The notes: a model not told the origin generated them from the letters alone. A DNA stretch of 64,000 nucleotides from JBEIQE01 sp040376705 (GCA_040376705.1 JBEIQE010000001.1:62001-126000); one strand, 5' to 3'; counted from the first letter of the stretch, positions 1-8,912 are shown. Translations and numbers: made by a program.

Positions 1-88
1 GTTCGAGGGCCAGATGGGCCAGTCGGGCGGGCATATCGCCATCAAGGTCGAAAAAGAGGCGCCCAAGATGCGCACGGAGGATGAGTAA
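1..88 (+). CDS. fliM: FliM flagellar motor switch protein, C-terminal end (partial)
   Basis: Only the last 28 codons are inside the window, with stop TAA at 86-88. The tail GQMGQSGGHIAIKVEK resembles the last strands of the SpoA domain that closes FliM, the C-ring protein that receives phosphorylated CheY. The call rests on this short tail plus context: the next genes (DUF6468, then a MotE-like protein) are those that follow fliM in many alphaproteobacteria. FliN ends in a related SpoA domain and cannot be fully excluded. Confidence 0.6.
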   Translation, partial: FEGQMGQSGGHIAIKVEKEAPKMRTEDE

Positions 89-90
89 GC

Positions 91-531
91 GTGCAGACAC
101 TCGGTTTGATACTGGATGGCGTTATGGTCGTCCTGCTGGCGCTGACTATCATCAGCGTATGGGTGCTTGCGGGCCGTCTTAAGTATCTGCGCGATAGCCG
201 CCGCGAATTCGAGAAAATGATTCAGCAGTTTGACGAAGCCACCAAGCGTGCCGATGTAGGCATCAAGGGGTTGCAGCAAGCCGCCAGCAAAACAGGTGAG
301 GGGCTGCAGCAGCAGCTCGACCGTGCACGCAGCCTGCGCGATGAGCTTTCGATCATGATTGAGAGTGCCGATAGCCTGGCCCGCCGCCTTGAGGCTGCAT
401 CATCCAGCGGCAAGCCTGCGCCTGAAACCAGCAAGCCTGCCGATACCGGCCGTGCCGACCCGCGCTCCAAGGCCGAGATGGACCTGCTGCGTGCCATGAC
501 CAGCGGCCCGCGCCGTGAAGGGGGCACCTAA
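91..531 (+). CDS. DUF6468 family membrane-anchored flagellar-locus protein
   Basis: A 146-aa protein starting with GTG two bases after the fliM stop, so it is translated from the same message. Residues 5-28 form one hydrophobic segment (signal anchor). They are followed by a long charged, coiled-coil-prone helix (about 35-105) and a Pro/Ser/Lys-rich tail. Length, topology and position between fliM and a MotE-like gene match the DUF6468 family of alphaproteobacterial flagellar operons, whose function is not established. Its stop TAA abuts the next ATG. Confidence 0.75.
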   Translation: MQTLGLILDGVMVVLLALTIISVWVLAGRLKYLRDSRREFEKMIQQFDEATKRADVGIKGLQQAASKTGEGLQQQLDRARSLRDELSIMIESADSLARRLEAASSSGKPAPETSKPADTGRADPRSKAEMDLLRAMTSGPRREGGT

Positions 532-1257
532 ATGACCGCGCTGCCTACCGCACGTTTACTGCCACTGCTCATGATCATGGCTGTGCTCATGCTGGGCACG
601 CGTGGTTATAGTTTCTGGAACGAGTTGAACTACGGTGGCACCTCACAGGCCTCAGCAGCACAGGCCAGTCCGCCCTCCGAGCCGATGCGCGCGCCCGCTG
701 CAGCGCCTGCTGCGCCAGCGGTTGAAAAGCCAACTGAAGTACCCGGCAGTACTGTATTAGGCACAGAGGCCGAGCCCGCTGCTCCGCGTGGTGTGGAGCA
801 GATGCCCGCTGCGCCGCTTGATGAAAACATGCCCGGTGAATACACTCCCGCCGAAGTGCAGGTGCTGCAAAGCCTTGGCACGCGCCGTGCCGAGCTTGAT
901 GCCCGCGCTGCCGAGCTTGACCAGCGCGAAGCCCTGCTTGAAGCCGCGCAACAAAGTGTCAGCGACAAGGTTGGCGAGCTGCAGGCCCTGCGCACCGAGC
1001 TGCAGGAATTATTGCGTACCGTCGATACGCAACAAAATGAGCGTATCTTATCATTAGTCAAAATCTACGAGACGATGAAGCCGCGCGAAGCCGCTGCCAT
1101 TCTCGAAACCCTTGAAATTCAAGTCGCTCTCGATGTTTTGGAGAAAATGCGCGAAACCAAGAGCGCTCCGATTCTGGCCTCAATGGACCCACAAAAGGCA
1201 AGCGCCATCACGGTGGAAATGTCACGCCGGCAGCAGTTACCGGAAATTCCCCAATAG
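532..1257 (+). CDS. MotE family protein (COG3334-like, MgtE N-like domain)
   Basis: A 241-aa protein starting directly after the preceding stop. It has one N-terminal membrane segment (about residues 8-25), an Ala/Pro-rich linker (about 40-105), a coiled coil (about 110-165) and a C-terminal MgtE-N-like helical domain containing VKIYETMKPREAAAILETL and a second such repeat. This is the architecture of the MotE/COG3334 family. In Sinorhizobium MotE is a periplasmic chaperone for the motor protein MotC. Here a periplasmic role in flagellar motor assembly is inferred from family and operon position; the partner is unknown. Confidence 0.75.
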   Translation: MTALPTARLLPLLMIMAVLMLGTRGYSFWNELNYGGTSQASAAQASPPSEPMRAPAAAPAAPAVEKPTEVPGSTVLGTEAEPAAPRGVEQMPAAPLDENMPGEYTPAEVQVLQSLGTRRAELDARAAELDQREALLEAAQQSVSDKVGELQALRTELQELLRTVDTQQNERILSLVKIYETMKPREAAAILETLEIQVALDVLEKMRETKSAPILASMDPQKASAITVEMSRRQQLPEIPQ

Positions 1258-1353
1258 TCTTTGTATTATTAACCTTTTGGCAAACAGCTCCCTTCATAAC
1301 TGATATTGCGCCGCGGCAGCTGAATGCCCGGTTCATTCATGAGGAGTGGCCAA

Positions 1354-1755
1354 ATGTCGGTCGACAAGAAAATGCCTGTGCTGGTGGTTGATGATTTCCC
1401 GACCATGCGCAAGATCATCCGCAACCTGCTCGATCAGCTTGGTTTCAACAACATCAGCGAAGCCGAAGATGGCTCGGATGCTTTGCGCAAGATGCGCGAT
1501 ATGAGCAGCCGCGGTCTGTTCGGCCTTGTGATCTCCGACTGGAACATGGAGCCGATGACCGGCCTGCAGCTGCTGAAGGAAGTGCGCGCAGATAACGTCC
1601 TCAAGGCAACGCCTTTCATCATGATTACTGCCGAAAACAAAACCGAGAACGTGGTAGCTGCCAAGCAGGCGGGCGTGAACAACTACATCGTCAAGCCGTT
1701 CAACGCGGCCACGCTCAAGTCCAAGATCGAAGCGGTCATCGGGCCTATCGGCTAA
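1354..1755 (+). CDS. cheY: CheY-like single-domain response regulator
   Basis: A 133-aa receiver domain. I chose ATG 1354 over the in-frame ATG at 1324 because GAGGAG lies 7 nt before 1354 and the extra residues are not part of the receiver fold. Visible active-site residues are the acidic pair D13/D14, phospho-acceptor D62 (VISDWNM), T92 and K114 (VKPF). There is no output domain. Position between fliM-linked genes and a CheZ-like phosphatase indicates the chemotaxis CheY that binds the motor switch. No kinase or MCP operon is adjacent, so the upstream CheA must be elsewhere. Confidence 0.88.
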   Translation: MSVDKKMPVLVVDDFPTMRKIIRNLLDQLGFNNISEAEDGSDALRKMRDMSSRGLFGLVISDWNMEPMTGLQLLKEVRADNVLKATPFIMITAENKTENVVAAKQAGVNNYIVKPFNAATLKSKIEAVIGPIG

Positions 1756-1796
1756 CCAGAACACAAGCTACAGCCTACAAACAGGGGATTATTGAT

Positions 1797-2390
1797 ATGA
1801 CGCAACCCGCGCCCAAGCTCGATGGCAAGTTACTCACTCGCGAGCAGGTCAGTTCGGCCATTACCACACTGGTTGGCAAGGTGAGCAGCCAAGCCCGCGA
1901 CAAGGTGGTGGAGGACCTCTACGATCTGGCCGGCCAGATTGATAATCTCTATGCCGAACTGGGCCGTTTGCAGCCGCGTAACCTCAAAGAGGGCGAGATC
2001 AAAACTGCTCATGACGAGCTGTCGGCGGTTATCACGGCCACCTCTGAAGCAACATTTCTTATCATCAGCGAAGCCGAAAAGCTCGAGAAGATTGGGAAAG
2101 AACTGCCTGAAGCGCAGGCCCAGGCTGTTTCAAGCAGCGTGACCTCCATTTACGAAGCCTGCGGCTTCCAGGATATTACAGGCCAGCGCATCAAGAAGGT
2201 GGTTACCACCTTGCGCACCATTGAAGAGAAGATCGACGCCTTGATCGAAACCCTCGGCGGTGTGCGCCCCGGCAGTGCCGAGGCTAAGGACGAAGATACC
2301 CGCACCGGTGATGCGGCCTTGCTCAATGGGCCGTCGCTTGATGGGCAGGGTATATCGCAAGACGAGATCGACAAGCTGCTTGGGTTCTAA
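1797..2390 (+). CDS. cheZ: CheZ-like protein phosphatase
   Basis: A 197-aa, mostly helical protein preceded by GGGGATTATTGAT. The segment FQDITGQRIKKVV (residues 124-136) carries the D126-x3-Q130 pair that in CheZ (D143/Q147 in E. coli) drives CheY-P dephosphorylation, set in a long helix followed by a second helix. The C-terminus ISQDEIDKLLGF is a detached amphipathic peptide, as expected for the CheY-binding tail of CheZ. It also looks like the CheY-binding N-terminus of FliM. The gene is 41 nt downstream of cheY, so the pair probably sets the switching rate of the motor. Confidence 0.82.
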   Translation: MTQPAPKLDGKLLTREQVSSAITTLVGKVSSQARDKVVEDLYDLAGQIDNLYAELGRLQPRNLKEGEIKTAHDELSAVITATSEATFLIISEAEKLEKIGKELPEAQAQAVSSSVTSIYEACGFQDITGQRIKKVVTTLRTIEEKIDALIETLGGVRPGSAEAKDEDTRTGDAALLNGPSLDGQGISQDEIDKLLGF

Positions 2391-2510
2391 GCCTGCAGCC
2401 AGCGTCTCAAAAATACCACAGACTCCAATCGCTTAGCGCGTTAACACATCTGTTCGGCAAGGCCGTTTAGGGTTATTCTATCCTCAGGTTTTACTTATGG
2501 GGATAGCGGC

Positions 2511-5500
2511 ATGCGCCGTACGGGCCAATCGTTACTGCTACGCTCGTCCATCAGCGTGATTGCGCTGATGGCATGGCTGGCGCCTGCAGTTGCGCTGGCC
2601 GATGAAGTTTCACTGCGCGCCGGCGAGCGCGGCAATGGCGTGCGTATGGTGTTCGAGTGGCCGCAGGCGGTGGAGCATTCAGCCCAGCTTTCCGGCAATC
2701 AGCTCAAGCTTACATTTGCGCGCCCGGCTGAGGCCGATGTTGCAAGCCTCACATCGCGCCTTTCTGCATGGGTGAGCGGGGCCAGCCGCTCAGCCGATGG
2801 CCGCGAGATTACCATTACCCTCAAGCAGCCCGCCAAACTGCAAAGTTTTATCTCCGGTACACGTGTGATTGTTGATCTCACGCCCGCTGCCGCCATCGCC
2901 TCAACCTCGCCAACCCCGGGCGCTGATGCACCGGTAGCTATACCCGCTGCTCCCGCTGTGCGTGATGCCGAGGTTCGTATTGGCCGCCATCAGGGCTTTA
3001 ATCGCGCGGTGCTCAGGCTGGCGTCGCGCCCCACGATCAACACCAATGGCAACAAGCTTACATTAACCGCGCCCGCCGCCCGCCGCCTGACCGCCCGCCA
3101 GCTAGAGCAGTTAAAATTACCGCAGGTGGAAGATGTAAAGCAGGCTGTTGCAAACGACAGGCTAACACTGACCTTCACCCTCAAGCCGGGGGTGCATACA
3201 GATAGCTTCCGTGTGCCCTCAGGTATCGGAATTAACTTCAACGACGCGCCAGCTGCCGCAGCAGCGCGCCCTGCCGACCGTGCACCAGCACCGGTAGCGG
3301 CCCCCGCACGCAGACCGGTTGAAACAGCCCCGATTACTGCCGAAGCTAAACCACCAGTAACAGAAACCGCCGAAACGCCTGCGCCTGCGCCTGTAGCACC
3401 TGCAACTGCAGCCCCTGCGCCAGTTGCTGCGGCAACGCCCCCAGTTACAACGCCGCCTGCAGTTGTGCCGCCGGCCGGCACTGTAACAACACCAGCTGTA
3501 AGCATTCCCGCCTCAACCGATGGGGAAGAGTCTGTAGCCACGGTGGTTGCCAGCACGCCAGCTGAAGAGGCAGCACCACCTGCACCTGTGATGCCTATGG
3601 ATGCACCCTTACCGCCGCTTGAGATGACCGTAGGCAAGGATACGCCGCTGGCCGTGTTCCAGCGCGGTGATGCTTTGTATGTGGTGGTGAATGAGAAGAA
3701 CACCCCGCGTGAGCTGATCCCGCTGGTCGGTAGTGCCATGGCCTCATCTCCGCGTGTTGAGCTACTTGCTGGTGAGGGAGGGCGTATTATCCGTATCGAC
3801 CTCACCGATAAAAAAGTATTCCCCAGCATCAGCGCAACACCAACCGGCTGGAAGATTACTTTTGGCGAAGCTGCCGTAACGACTGCTGCGCTGGCCATTA
3901 AAGAAGATCCAGACTATTCGCTTGGGCCACGCCTGTTTGTAACGACAGGTAATCCCGCCAGCCCTGTGCTGTTCGCTGACCCCGTTGTAGGGGATACGCT
4001 GGCTGTTATTCCGGTACCTGCAGCCGCTACTGGTGTGGTGAGCCGTATTCGCACGGTGCAGTCTGAGCTGCTGCCGAGCTATCAGGGCCTTGTGATCAAG
4101 TCATGGACCGAGGACCTCAATGTCATTAGCACGGCTGAGGGGATCGAGATCAGTGCTCGTAGCGGTTTCAAACTGGCCGAGCGCTTGCTGGGCGAGGTTG
4201 ACCCGGTGGTACCGCTTTCAACGCCCACCCCCACAAATGACTCAGGCATCAACACCAGCGCATCGCCCTATATGCCGCCGTCGTTTAACTTTGAGGCCAT
4301 GGGCCAGCCTGAAATCGGCAAGTTCACGCCAGAGCGTGAGCGCTTGCAAAACGAAATCATCAAGGCAGGGGCAGGCGAAAAGCGCCGCGCATGGCTTGAT
4401 CTGGCCAATCATTTCTTCATGTATGGCATGCCGACCGAGGCGGCTGCCATCTGGCAGGACCAAGCCAAGGATAATGCTGATCTGGCTAGCAGGCCCGAGT
4501 TTGCGCTCATTCGCGCGATTGCGGCCTTCTCATCTGGCACGCTTGATAACGTGAAGGCTGCGCTTACCGCGGTAAACCAGCCGACCACCGACAGCTCGCT
4601 CTGGCATGGCATGCTCGCCGCTAAGGAGAGCGATTGGGTGGCTGCAGCCGAGCGCTTCCGCCCAGCGCTCAACCGCATCTGGGAATATCCCGAGCCGTAT
4701 CTCAGCCGTTTGGCGATAGCCGCGATTGATACCTCGCTGCAGACGCAGGATTATGCACAGGCCGAAATGTTGCTGGGCAAACTGAATGACCGCTACCGCA
4801 TGGAAGAGCGCAAGCCCACGCCCGCAGTTGAGTACCTGACCGGTGCGCTTGACTTTGGCCGTAACCGTACCGATGAGGCCCGCGCGCATCTTGGCAGTGC
4901 GGCGCAAAGCTGGGACCAGCTGTGGCGTGCCCGGGCCGAGCTGATGCTGATTGATGCCGATATTAAGGACAACCGCAGCCGTCCGGCAGATCTGGCACAG
5001 CGGCTTGAGCGCCTGCGCTTTGCCTGGCGCGGGGATGGGCTTGAGTTCGAGGTGCTGCATCGCCTCGCCAAACAGCATATTGCAGCTGGCGATTTTGCCG
5101 CCGCGTTTGAAGACTATGCGCAAATGGCCACCAAGTATCCGGCCCTTGCGACTAAAGCGAATGTCGATGCCGAGCAGAAGGCTGCCTTTGTGCGCATCTT
5201 CCAGGGTGAAGACCGCGACCGTACGCCATCTTACAGCCAGCTCGCCATCTGGGACCGTTACCCTGAGTTCCGCCCCACGCAGCCAAGCGTGCTTGATGAT
5301 ATCAACCTTTATCTGGCAGAGCGTGTTGCGGGCATCGACCTGCTCGACAGGGCTGCCGGTTTTTATAACGATGTGCTCAAGAGCACTACCGATGCTGCCG
5401 CCCGTGCAGCTTTGGGCACCAAGATCTCTGGTCTTTATCTGCTGGATCACAAATATACCGAAGCGATTGAAGCGCTCGATGTGACCGAGCCCAAACCGGT

Positions 5501-6059
5501 TGAAGGCCAGCCTTCGGTGCTGCGTGAGGATGCCAAGGACGAGCGCCGCCAGTTACGTGCCCGCGCTATTGTGGGCCTTGGCAAGCCGGATGACGCATTG
5601 GCGCTGCTGGTGAATGATTATAGTGAGCCTGCCACCCGCTTGCGGGCCGATATCAACTGGAAAACCCGCCGCTGGGCCGAGGCTGCAGCAACCCTTGATG
5701 CCTTGATTGGCGATGCTACCGCCAGCGGCCAGCCGCTGAGTGATGAAAAGTCGGGTCTTATCTTGAAGCGTGCAACGGCACTGGCTCTGGCGGGCGATCG
5801 CACGGCTTTGCGTGACTTACGGATTAAATATGGTGAGCTGATGACCGCCACGGTTGATGGCTCGGCCTTTGCGCTGCTTACCCGCCCTGAAGTGGCCGGC
5901 GGTCTGCCAGACCGCGCGACACTCAACGGCCGTGTGGCTGAGGTTGATTTGTTCCAGAAGTTCCTTGAGCGTTACCGTAGCCCGGCGGCGGCAGCGCCGA
6001 GCGGGGAGACCAGCTCAGCGGCTGTAACGCCTGCAACACCGGCGGCTACGCAGCCGTAA
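2511..6059 (+). CDS. Large exported TPR/AMIN-like protein of the flagellar locus
   Basis: An 1182-aa protein. ATG 2511 follows GGGGAT and begins a Sec signal peptide (residues 1-30, ending AVALA-D). Residues about 30-250 contain two beta-rich repeats resembling AMIN domains. A low-complexity Ala/Pro/Thr linker spans about 250-355, a further beta region about 365-560, and from about 600 the chain is helical with TPR-like repeats (AWLDLANHFFMYGMPTEAA and similar). Such large TPR proteins recur beside fliM/motor genes in alphaproteobacteria without a characterised role. A periplasmic scaffold for the motor is an inference. Its 3' end overlaps the convergent gene by 14 nt. Confidence 0.72.
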   Translation: MRRTGQSLLLRSSISVIALMAWLAPAVALADEVSLRAGERGNGVRMVFEWPQAVEHSAQLSGNQLKLTFARPAEADVASLTSRLSAWVSGASRSADGREITITLKQPAKLQSFISGTRVIVDLTPAAAIASTSPTPGADAPVAIPAAPAVRDAEVRIGRHQGFNRAVLRLASRPTINTNGNKLTLTAPAARRLTARQLEQLKLPQVEDVKQAVANDRLTLTFTLKPGVHTDSFRVPSGIGINFNDAPAAAAARPADRAPAPVAAPARRPVETAPITAEAKPPVTETAETPAPAPVAPATAAPAPVAAATPPVTTPPAVVPPAGTVTTPAVSIPASTDGEESVATVVASTPAEEAAPPAPVMPMDAPLPPLEMTVGKDTPLAVFQRGDALYVVVNEKNTPRELIPLVGSAMASSPRVELLAGEGGRIIRIDLTDKKVFPSISATPTGWKITFGEAAVTTAALAIKEDPDYSLGPRLFVTTGNPASPVLFADPVVGDTLAVIPVPAAATGVVSRIRTVQSELLPSYQGLVIKSWTEDLNVISTAEGIEISARSGFKLAERLLGEVDPVVPLSTPTPTNDSGINTSASPYMPPSFNFEAMGQPEIGKFTPERERLQNEIIKAGAGEKRRAWLDLANHFFMYGMPTEAAAIWQDQAKDNADLASRPEFALIRAIAAFSSGTLDNVKAALTAVNQPTTDSSLWHGMLAAKESDWVAAAERFRPALNRIWEYPEPYLSRLAIAAIDTSLQTQDYAQAEMLLGKLNDRYRMEERKPTPAVEYLTGALDFGRNRTDEARAHLGSAAQSWDQLWRARAELMLIDADIKDNRSRPADLAQRLERLRFAWRGDGLEFEVLHRLAKQHIAAGDFAAAFEDYAQMATKYPALATKANVDAEQKAAFVRIFQGEDRDRTPSYSQLAIWDRYPEFRPTQPSVLDDINLYLAERVAGIDLLDRAAGFYNDVLKSTTDAAARAALGTKISGLYLLDHKYTEAIEALDVTEPKPVEGQPSVLREDAKDERRQLRARAIVGLGKPDDALALLVNDYSEPATRLRADINWKTRRWAEAAATLDALIGDATASGQPLSDEKSGLILKRATALALAGDRTALRDLRIKYGELMTATVDGSAFALLTRPEVAGGLPDRATLNGRVAEVDLFQKFLERYRSPAAAAPSGETSSAAVTPATPAATQP

Positions 6060-6474
6060 GCGCTCTTGCTTTGTTTTTGCAATTATACGCACTTGCCACA
6101 AACCCGGCAGTGAATGCGCTATCGATAAGTGCTTTGGCAATTTGGGTCTCGGGCATAAAGGCGCGTAGACTGTAACTGGCGCCAGTTAAGGCAAAATTCC
6201 AATGCAGGTTAGCAAGCTGGCCATAAGCCTGTTTGGGGCTGGCGGCAGCTTGCTGGTTGATGAGCTTATATGTACGGCCAAACGCGCGCGCATTGCGATA
6301 AGTCAGGTAGGCATAGAGCGCGGTGAGTGGAAGGGTTTTATGCGGGGCAGGTACAGCACTGCGGGGCGGCATCAGCTGGCTTAGTGTGCTGATAACGCAA
6401 AAGCTGGTAGCAATACCGGCACCTACCAGTCCGCCAATCAGCTTGGGTCGCATGGTATCGGCTGTCTGGCTCAT
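6046..6474 (-). CDS. Hypothetical membrane protein, paralog 3 of a tandem triplet
   Basis: A 142-aa protein whose start overlaps the previous gene's stop by 4 nt (ATGA). It contains two or three hydrophobic stretches and the shared motif AYAYLTYRNARAF. The C-terminal half (NLHWNFALTGASYSLRAF ... AFTAGFVASAY) aligns with the two upstream genes: a Trp-containing short motif, then a helix ending in an AY pair and a Lys-rich tail. I do not recognise a named family. It is the last gene of a three-gene minus-strand unit convergent with the TPR gene. Confidence 0.7.
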   Translation of the reverse strand: MSQTADTMRPKLIGGLVGAGIATSFCVISTLSQLMPPRSAVPAPHKTLPLTALYAYLTYRNARAFGRTYKLINQQAAASPKQAYGQLANLHWNFALTGASYSLRAFMPETQIAKALIDSAFTAGFVASAYNCKNKARALTAA

Positions 6475-6902
6475 GCTGCAGGCGGCGGCAGGGCCTTGGC
6501 CTTTTTCTGGTGGTCGTAGGTGCTGTAAAGCATATACGCACCAATAGCAGCTGTAAAAGCTGTAGCGACGAGATGGCTCTCAGGCGCCCTGGTCGCAAAG
6601 TCGATAGCGGCTACACCCAGCAGGCGGCTGGTGTTCCAGTCGGCCACAGCTTCATAACGGTGGAAGTTAAGCGGTGTATGCAGCTTGGTATCGTTCATGA
6701 AGCCGGTATAAGCGACCAGATCACGCTTGCTGCGCTGGAGCATATATACATAAGCGCCTGCCACCAGCGTATTGCGGATGGGCCGCTCCTTCAGATCATC
6801 AAGATTAAAGACATTGTCCCCGAACAACAGCAGGCCGCCCACCATTACCACTGCGCTAATGGTTTTGCTCACTTTCATGGTGGCGGGGTTGGGCAGGGTC
6901 AT
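6471..6902 (-). CDS. Hypothetical membrane protein, paralog 2 of a tandem triplet
   Basis: A 143-aa protein with an N-terminal hydrophobic helix (about residues 15-30). The family signature is diverged (AGAYVYMLQRSKRDL in place of AYxYxTYRNxR), followed by ADWNTSRLLGVAAIDFATRA and a C-terminal helix GAYMLYSTYDHQKKAK. It starts 5 nt after the stop of paralog 1 and ends in a 4-nt overlap with paralog 3, so the three are co-translated. An internal ATG (M9) is an alternative start. Function unknown. Confidence 0.7.
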   Translation of the reverse strand: MTLPNPATMKVSKTISAVVMVGGLLLFGDNVFNLDDLKERPIRNTLVAGAYVYMLQRSKRDLVAYTGFMNDTKLHTPLNFHRYEAVADWNTSRLLGVAAIDFATRAPESHLVATAFTAAIGAYMLYSTYDHQKKAKALPPPAA

Positions 6903-6907
6903 GATGC

Positions 6908-7339
6908 CTAGTCGGTAATTCTGGGGCCAGCCAGTTTCTTGTTCTGATAGGCACTGTGAATGCAGTAAGCACCAACCGCCACATCAATAGCGCCGCGCAG
7001 GAGCTTGGCTTCGGGCTGGGCAGTCAAATGATCGGCAGCAACAACCAGTAAGGTACGGCCAAAGTCCCAATCGAGTTGTGCCTGCTGGCGGTAAAGCTCA
7101 GCGCCCTTGAGGGGAGTGCTGTTTGGCGTAGCGCGATGATAGTTTAGCAGGCTGCGGCCATTACGGTAAGTCATATAGCCATAAGCAGCCAGCAGGCCAA
7201 AAGTGCGTGCCGGGCTTTCATCTCTGGCTTTGGTATCGGTTGCCAGACTGTGCAGGCTCATGGCGCAGGCGCCGATGGCAAGGGCACTGAACAGTTTGTT
7301 GAAAACGGGGCCGGGTGCATAGGGGGCTGGCTTGCTCAT
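6908..7339 (-). CDS. Hypothetical membrane protein, paralog 1 of a tandem triplet
   Basis: A 143-aa protein with a good ribosome binding site (AGGAGACAATC before ATG 7339), so this is the lead gene of the triplet. Visible features are a hydrophobic helix at about 14-30, AAYGYMTYRNGRSLLNYHR, QLDWDFGRTLLVVAADHL, and a C-terminal helix GAYCIHSAYQNKK. The three proteins share length, order of motifs and termini, which points to tandem duplication. They lie just downstream of the fliP-HIT operon but are separated from it by about 80 nt. Confidence 0.72.
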   Translation of the reverse strand: MSKPAPYAPGPVFNKLFSALAIGACAMSLHSLATDTKARDESPARTFGLLAAYGYMTYRNGRSLLNYHRATPNSTPLKGAELYRQQAQLDWDFGRTLLVVAADHLTAQPEAKLLRGAIDVAVGAYCIHSAYQNKKLAGPRITD

Positions 7340-7420
7340 GATTGTCTCCTTAAGTGTGGCGACAATTTAGTAAGCTGGGCTAGGCGCACGCAAGCATATA
7401 CTGCGTTAAGGATTATGAAC

Positions 7421-7828
7421 TTAGTGGTGCAGGTCGTCGTAGATCATTTTAACCAGCTCTTCCTTTTGCCGTGCACCATATTCGGCATTAAACGGCTGGC
7501 CCCATACCGGCGCTGGCCACGCGGCATCGCCAATACAGCGGGCAATTACATGCACATGCAGCTGGCGGGTGATATTGCCGATGGAGGCAATATTAAGCTT
7601 GTCTGGCGTTGTGAGCTTGCGCAGCACATGCGCAACTTTATTCACTTCGCGCAGCAGCGTGCCTTGATCAGCCTCGGAAAGGTCAATCAGGTCGTAAACT
7701 TCGGTGCGGCGGGGCACCAGAACCAGCCATGGCCAGGTCGCGTTTTTATGCAGACGTACGCTGCACAGCGTGAGATCGCAGATAAACCAGGTGTCACGTT
7801 CAAGGTTCGGGTCGAGCGCAAAGGTCAT
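7421..7828 (-). CDS. HIT family nucleotide-binding protein
   Basis: A 135-aa protein. Near the C-terminus, QLHVHVIARCIGD carries the histidine-triad-type motif (H-phi-H-phi-phi) of HIT nucleotide hydrolases/transferases. The N-terminal part (WLVLVPRR, EVYDLIDLSEAD) matches the typical HIT strand-helix pattern. The third His of a classical HxHxH is replaced by Ile-Ala-Arg, as in a known subgroup of bacterial HIT proteins. It overlaps the fliP stop by 4 nt and so is co-transcribed with flagellar export genes, without an obvious functional reason. Confidence 0.82.
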   Translation of the reverse strand: MTFALDPNLERDTWFICDLTLCSVRLHKNATWPWLVLVPRRTEVYDLIDLSEADQGTLLREVNKVAHVLRKLTTPDKLNIASIGNITRQLHVHVIARCIGDAAWPAPVWGQPFNAEYGARQKEELVKMIYDDLHH

Positions 7829-8631
7829 GGCGTAGCTCCCACGCCGTAGCTTTGTACCAGCGAGCCCGCCAGCATGTTCCAGCCATCAATCAACACAAAG
7901 AAGATGATCTTGAACGGGAGCGAGATAACCACTGGTGGCAGCATCATCATACCCATGGCCATGAGGACCGAGGCCACTACCATATCGATTACCAAAAACG
8001 GCAGGAAGATGAGGAAGCCGATTTCGAATGCGCGCTTGAGCTCCGAGATCATGAAGGCAGGAATAAGCGCAACCAGTGGCGTCTCTTCCGGCTTCATTTC
8101 AGCAGTGCTGTACTTGCCCATATCGAGGAAGAGCTGCAGGTCCTTATCGCGTACATGCACCATCATGAAGGCGTGGAACGGCTCGACTGTGGCCTCATAG
8201 GCGGCTTTCTCGTCTATCGTTTCGTTCATGTACGGCTCGATGCCGTTTTCCCATGCCTTGGTAAAGGTTGGTGCCATGATGAAGAAGGTCAGGAACAGCG
8301 CAAGCGAGATCAGCACCTGATTGGGCGGTGTCTGCTGCACACCAAGCGCCGAGCGCACGAACGAGAGCACCACGATAATGCGGGTAAAGCTGGTAACCAT
8401 CACCAAGATGCCCGGCGCAAGCGAGAGCACCGTAAGCATGGCGATAAGCTGGATCATACGGGCGGAGCTGGATGCGCCGCCTTCCTGCGCAGGGCCGCCC
8501 ATATCGAGCGACAGGGTCTGTGCAATAGCGGGCAAGGCCAATAGCAGGAAGAGGCTGATCAGGCACAGCTTGAACAGGGCCGGCAGGTGCGGGCGCAGGT
8601 TGTGCACAAATTTCATTGGGGGCAGCTTCAT
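7825..8631 (-). CDS. fliP: Flagellar export gate protein FliP
   Basis: A 268-aa protein with a cleavable-type N-terminal signal (about residues 1-37), as is usual for FliP, then the conserved core: IQLIAMLTVLSLAPGILVM, FTRIIVVLSFVRSALGVQQ, PPNQVLISLALFLTFF and LIPAFMISELKRAFEIGF. The C-terminal membrane helix pair contains MVVASVLMAMGMMMLPP. It forms the FliP5-FliQ4-FliR1 export gate in the inner membrane. The start ATG overlaps the fliO stop (ATGA), which fixes the start. FliQ and FliR are encoded about 4-8 kb away on the plus strand. Confidence 0.96.
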   Translation of the reverse strand: MKLPPMKFVHNLRPHLPALFKLCLISLFLLLALPAIAQTLSLDMGGPAQEGGASSSARMIQLIAMLTVLSLAPGILVMVTSFTRIIVVLSFVRSALGVQQTPPNQVLISLALFLTFFIMAPTFTKAWENGIEPYMNETIDEKAAYEATVEPFHAFMMVHVRDKDLQLFLDMGKYSTAEMKPEETPLVALIPAFMISELKRAFEIGFLIFLPFLVIDMVVASVLMAMGMMMLPPVVISLPFKIIFFVLIDGWNMLAGSLVQSYGVGATP

Positions 8632-8912
8632 GATGCGGGAGCCTCGGGGGGAATGTTGCGCTCAATAACTTGGGATTCGCCGGTAGATGAGACGAGCAGC
8701 AGATGCTCGGCCTTGTCGCGGCGCACGAGGATGAGCTGATGGCGGGCGTCTATCTGCTTCCACTCAATCACGCCTAGGCGGTTGTTGGGATTATTGCGGT
8801 TAAGCATCGGCACGTTGCGGCCAAACCGGTTGAGCAGCCACGCGCAGAGACCCAGTAGCGACAGGGTAAAGACAAGCGCCATGGCAAGGCGCAGCAGCAG
8901 CTCCAAATTCAT
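8628..8912 (-). CDS. fliO: Flagellar biosynthesis protein FliO
   Basis: A 94-aa protein with one N-terminal membrane helix (about residues 5-27), then a short cytoplasmic beta domain. The pattern LGVIEWKQIDARHQLILVRRDKAEHLLLV is the typical FliO signature (a short basic sheet ending in HLLLV). FliO assists assembly of the FliP ring. It sits directly upstream of fliP with a 4-nt overlap. It is shorter than many FliO proteins because it lacks the C-terminal tail. Confidence 0.9.
   Translation of the reverse strand: MNLELLLRLAMALVFTLSLLGLCAWLLNRFGRNVPMLNRNNPNNRLGVIEWKQIDARHQLILVRRDKAEHLLLVSSTGESQVIERNIPPEAPAS

Noticed and set aside
2990..3898. A 302-codon minus-strand open frame
   Set aside because: It lies wholly inside the TPR gene opposite its Ala/Pro-rich linker; its composition (Ala/Gly/Thr/Val runs) is that of a reverse complement of GC-rich coding DNA, with no domain or ribosome site.
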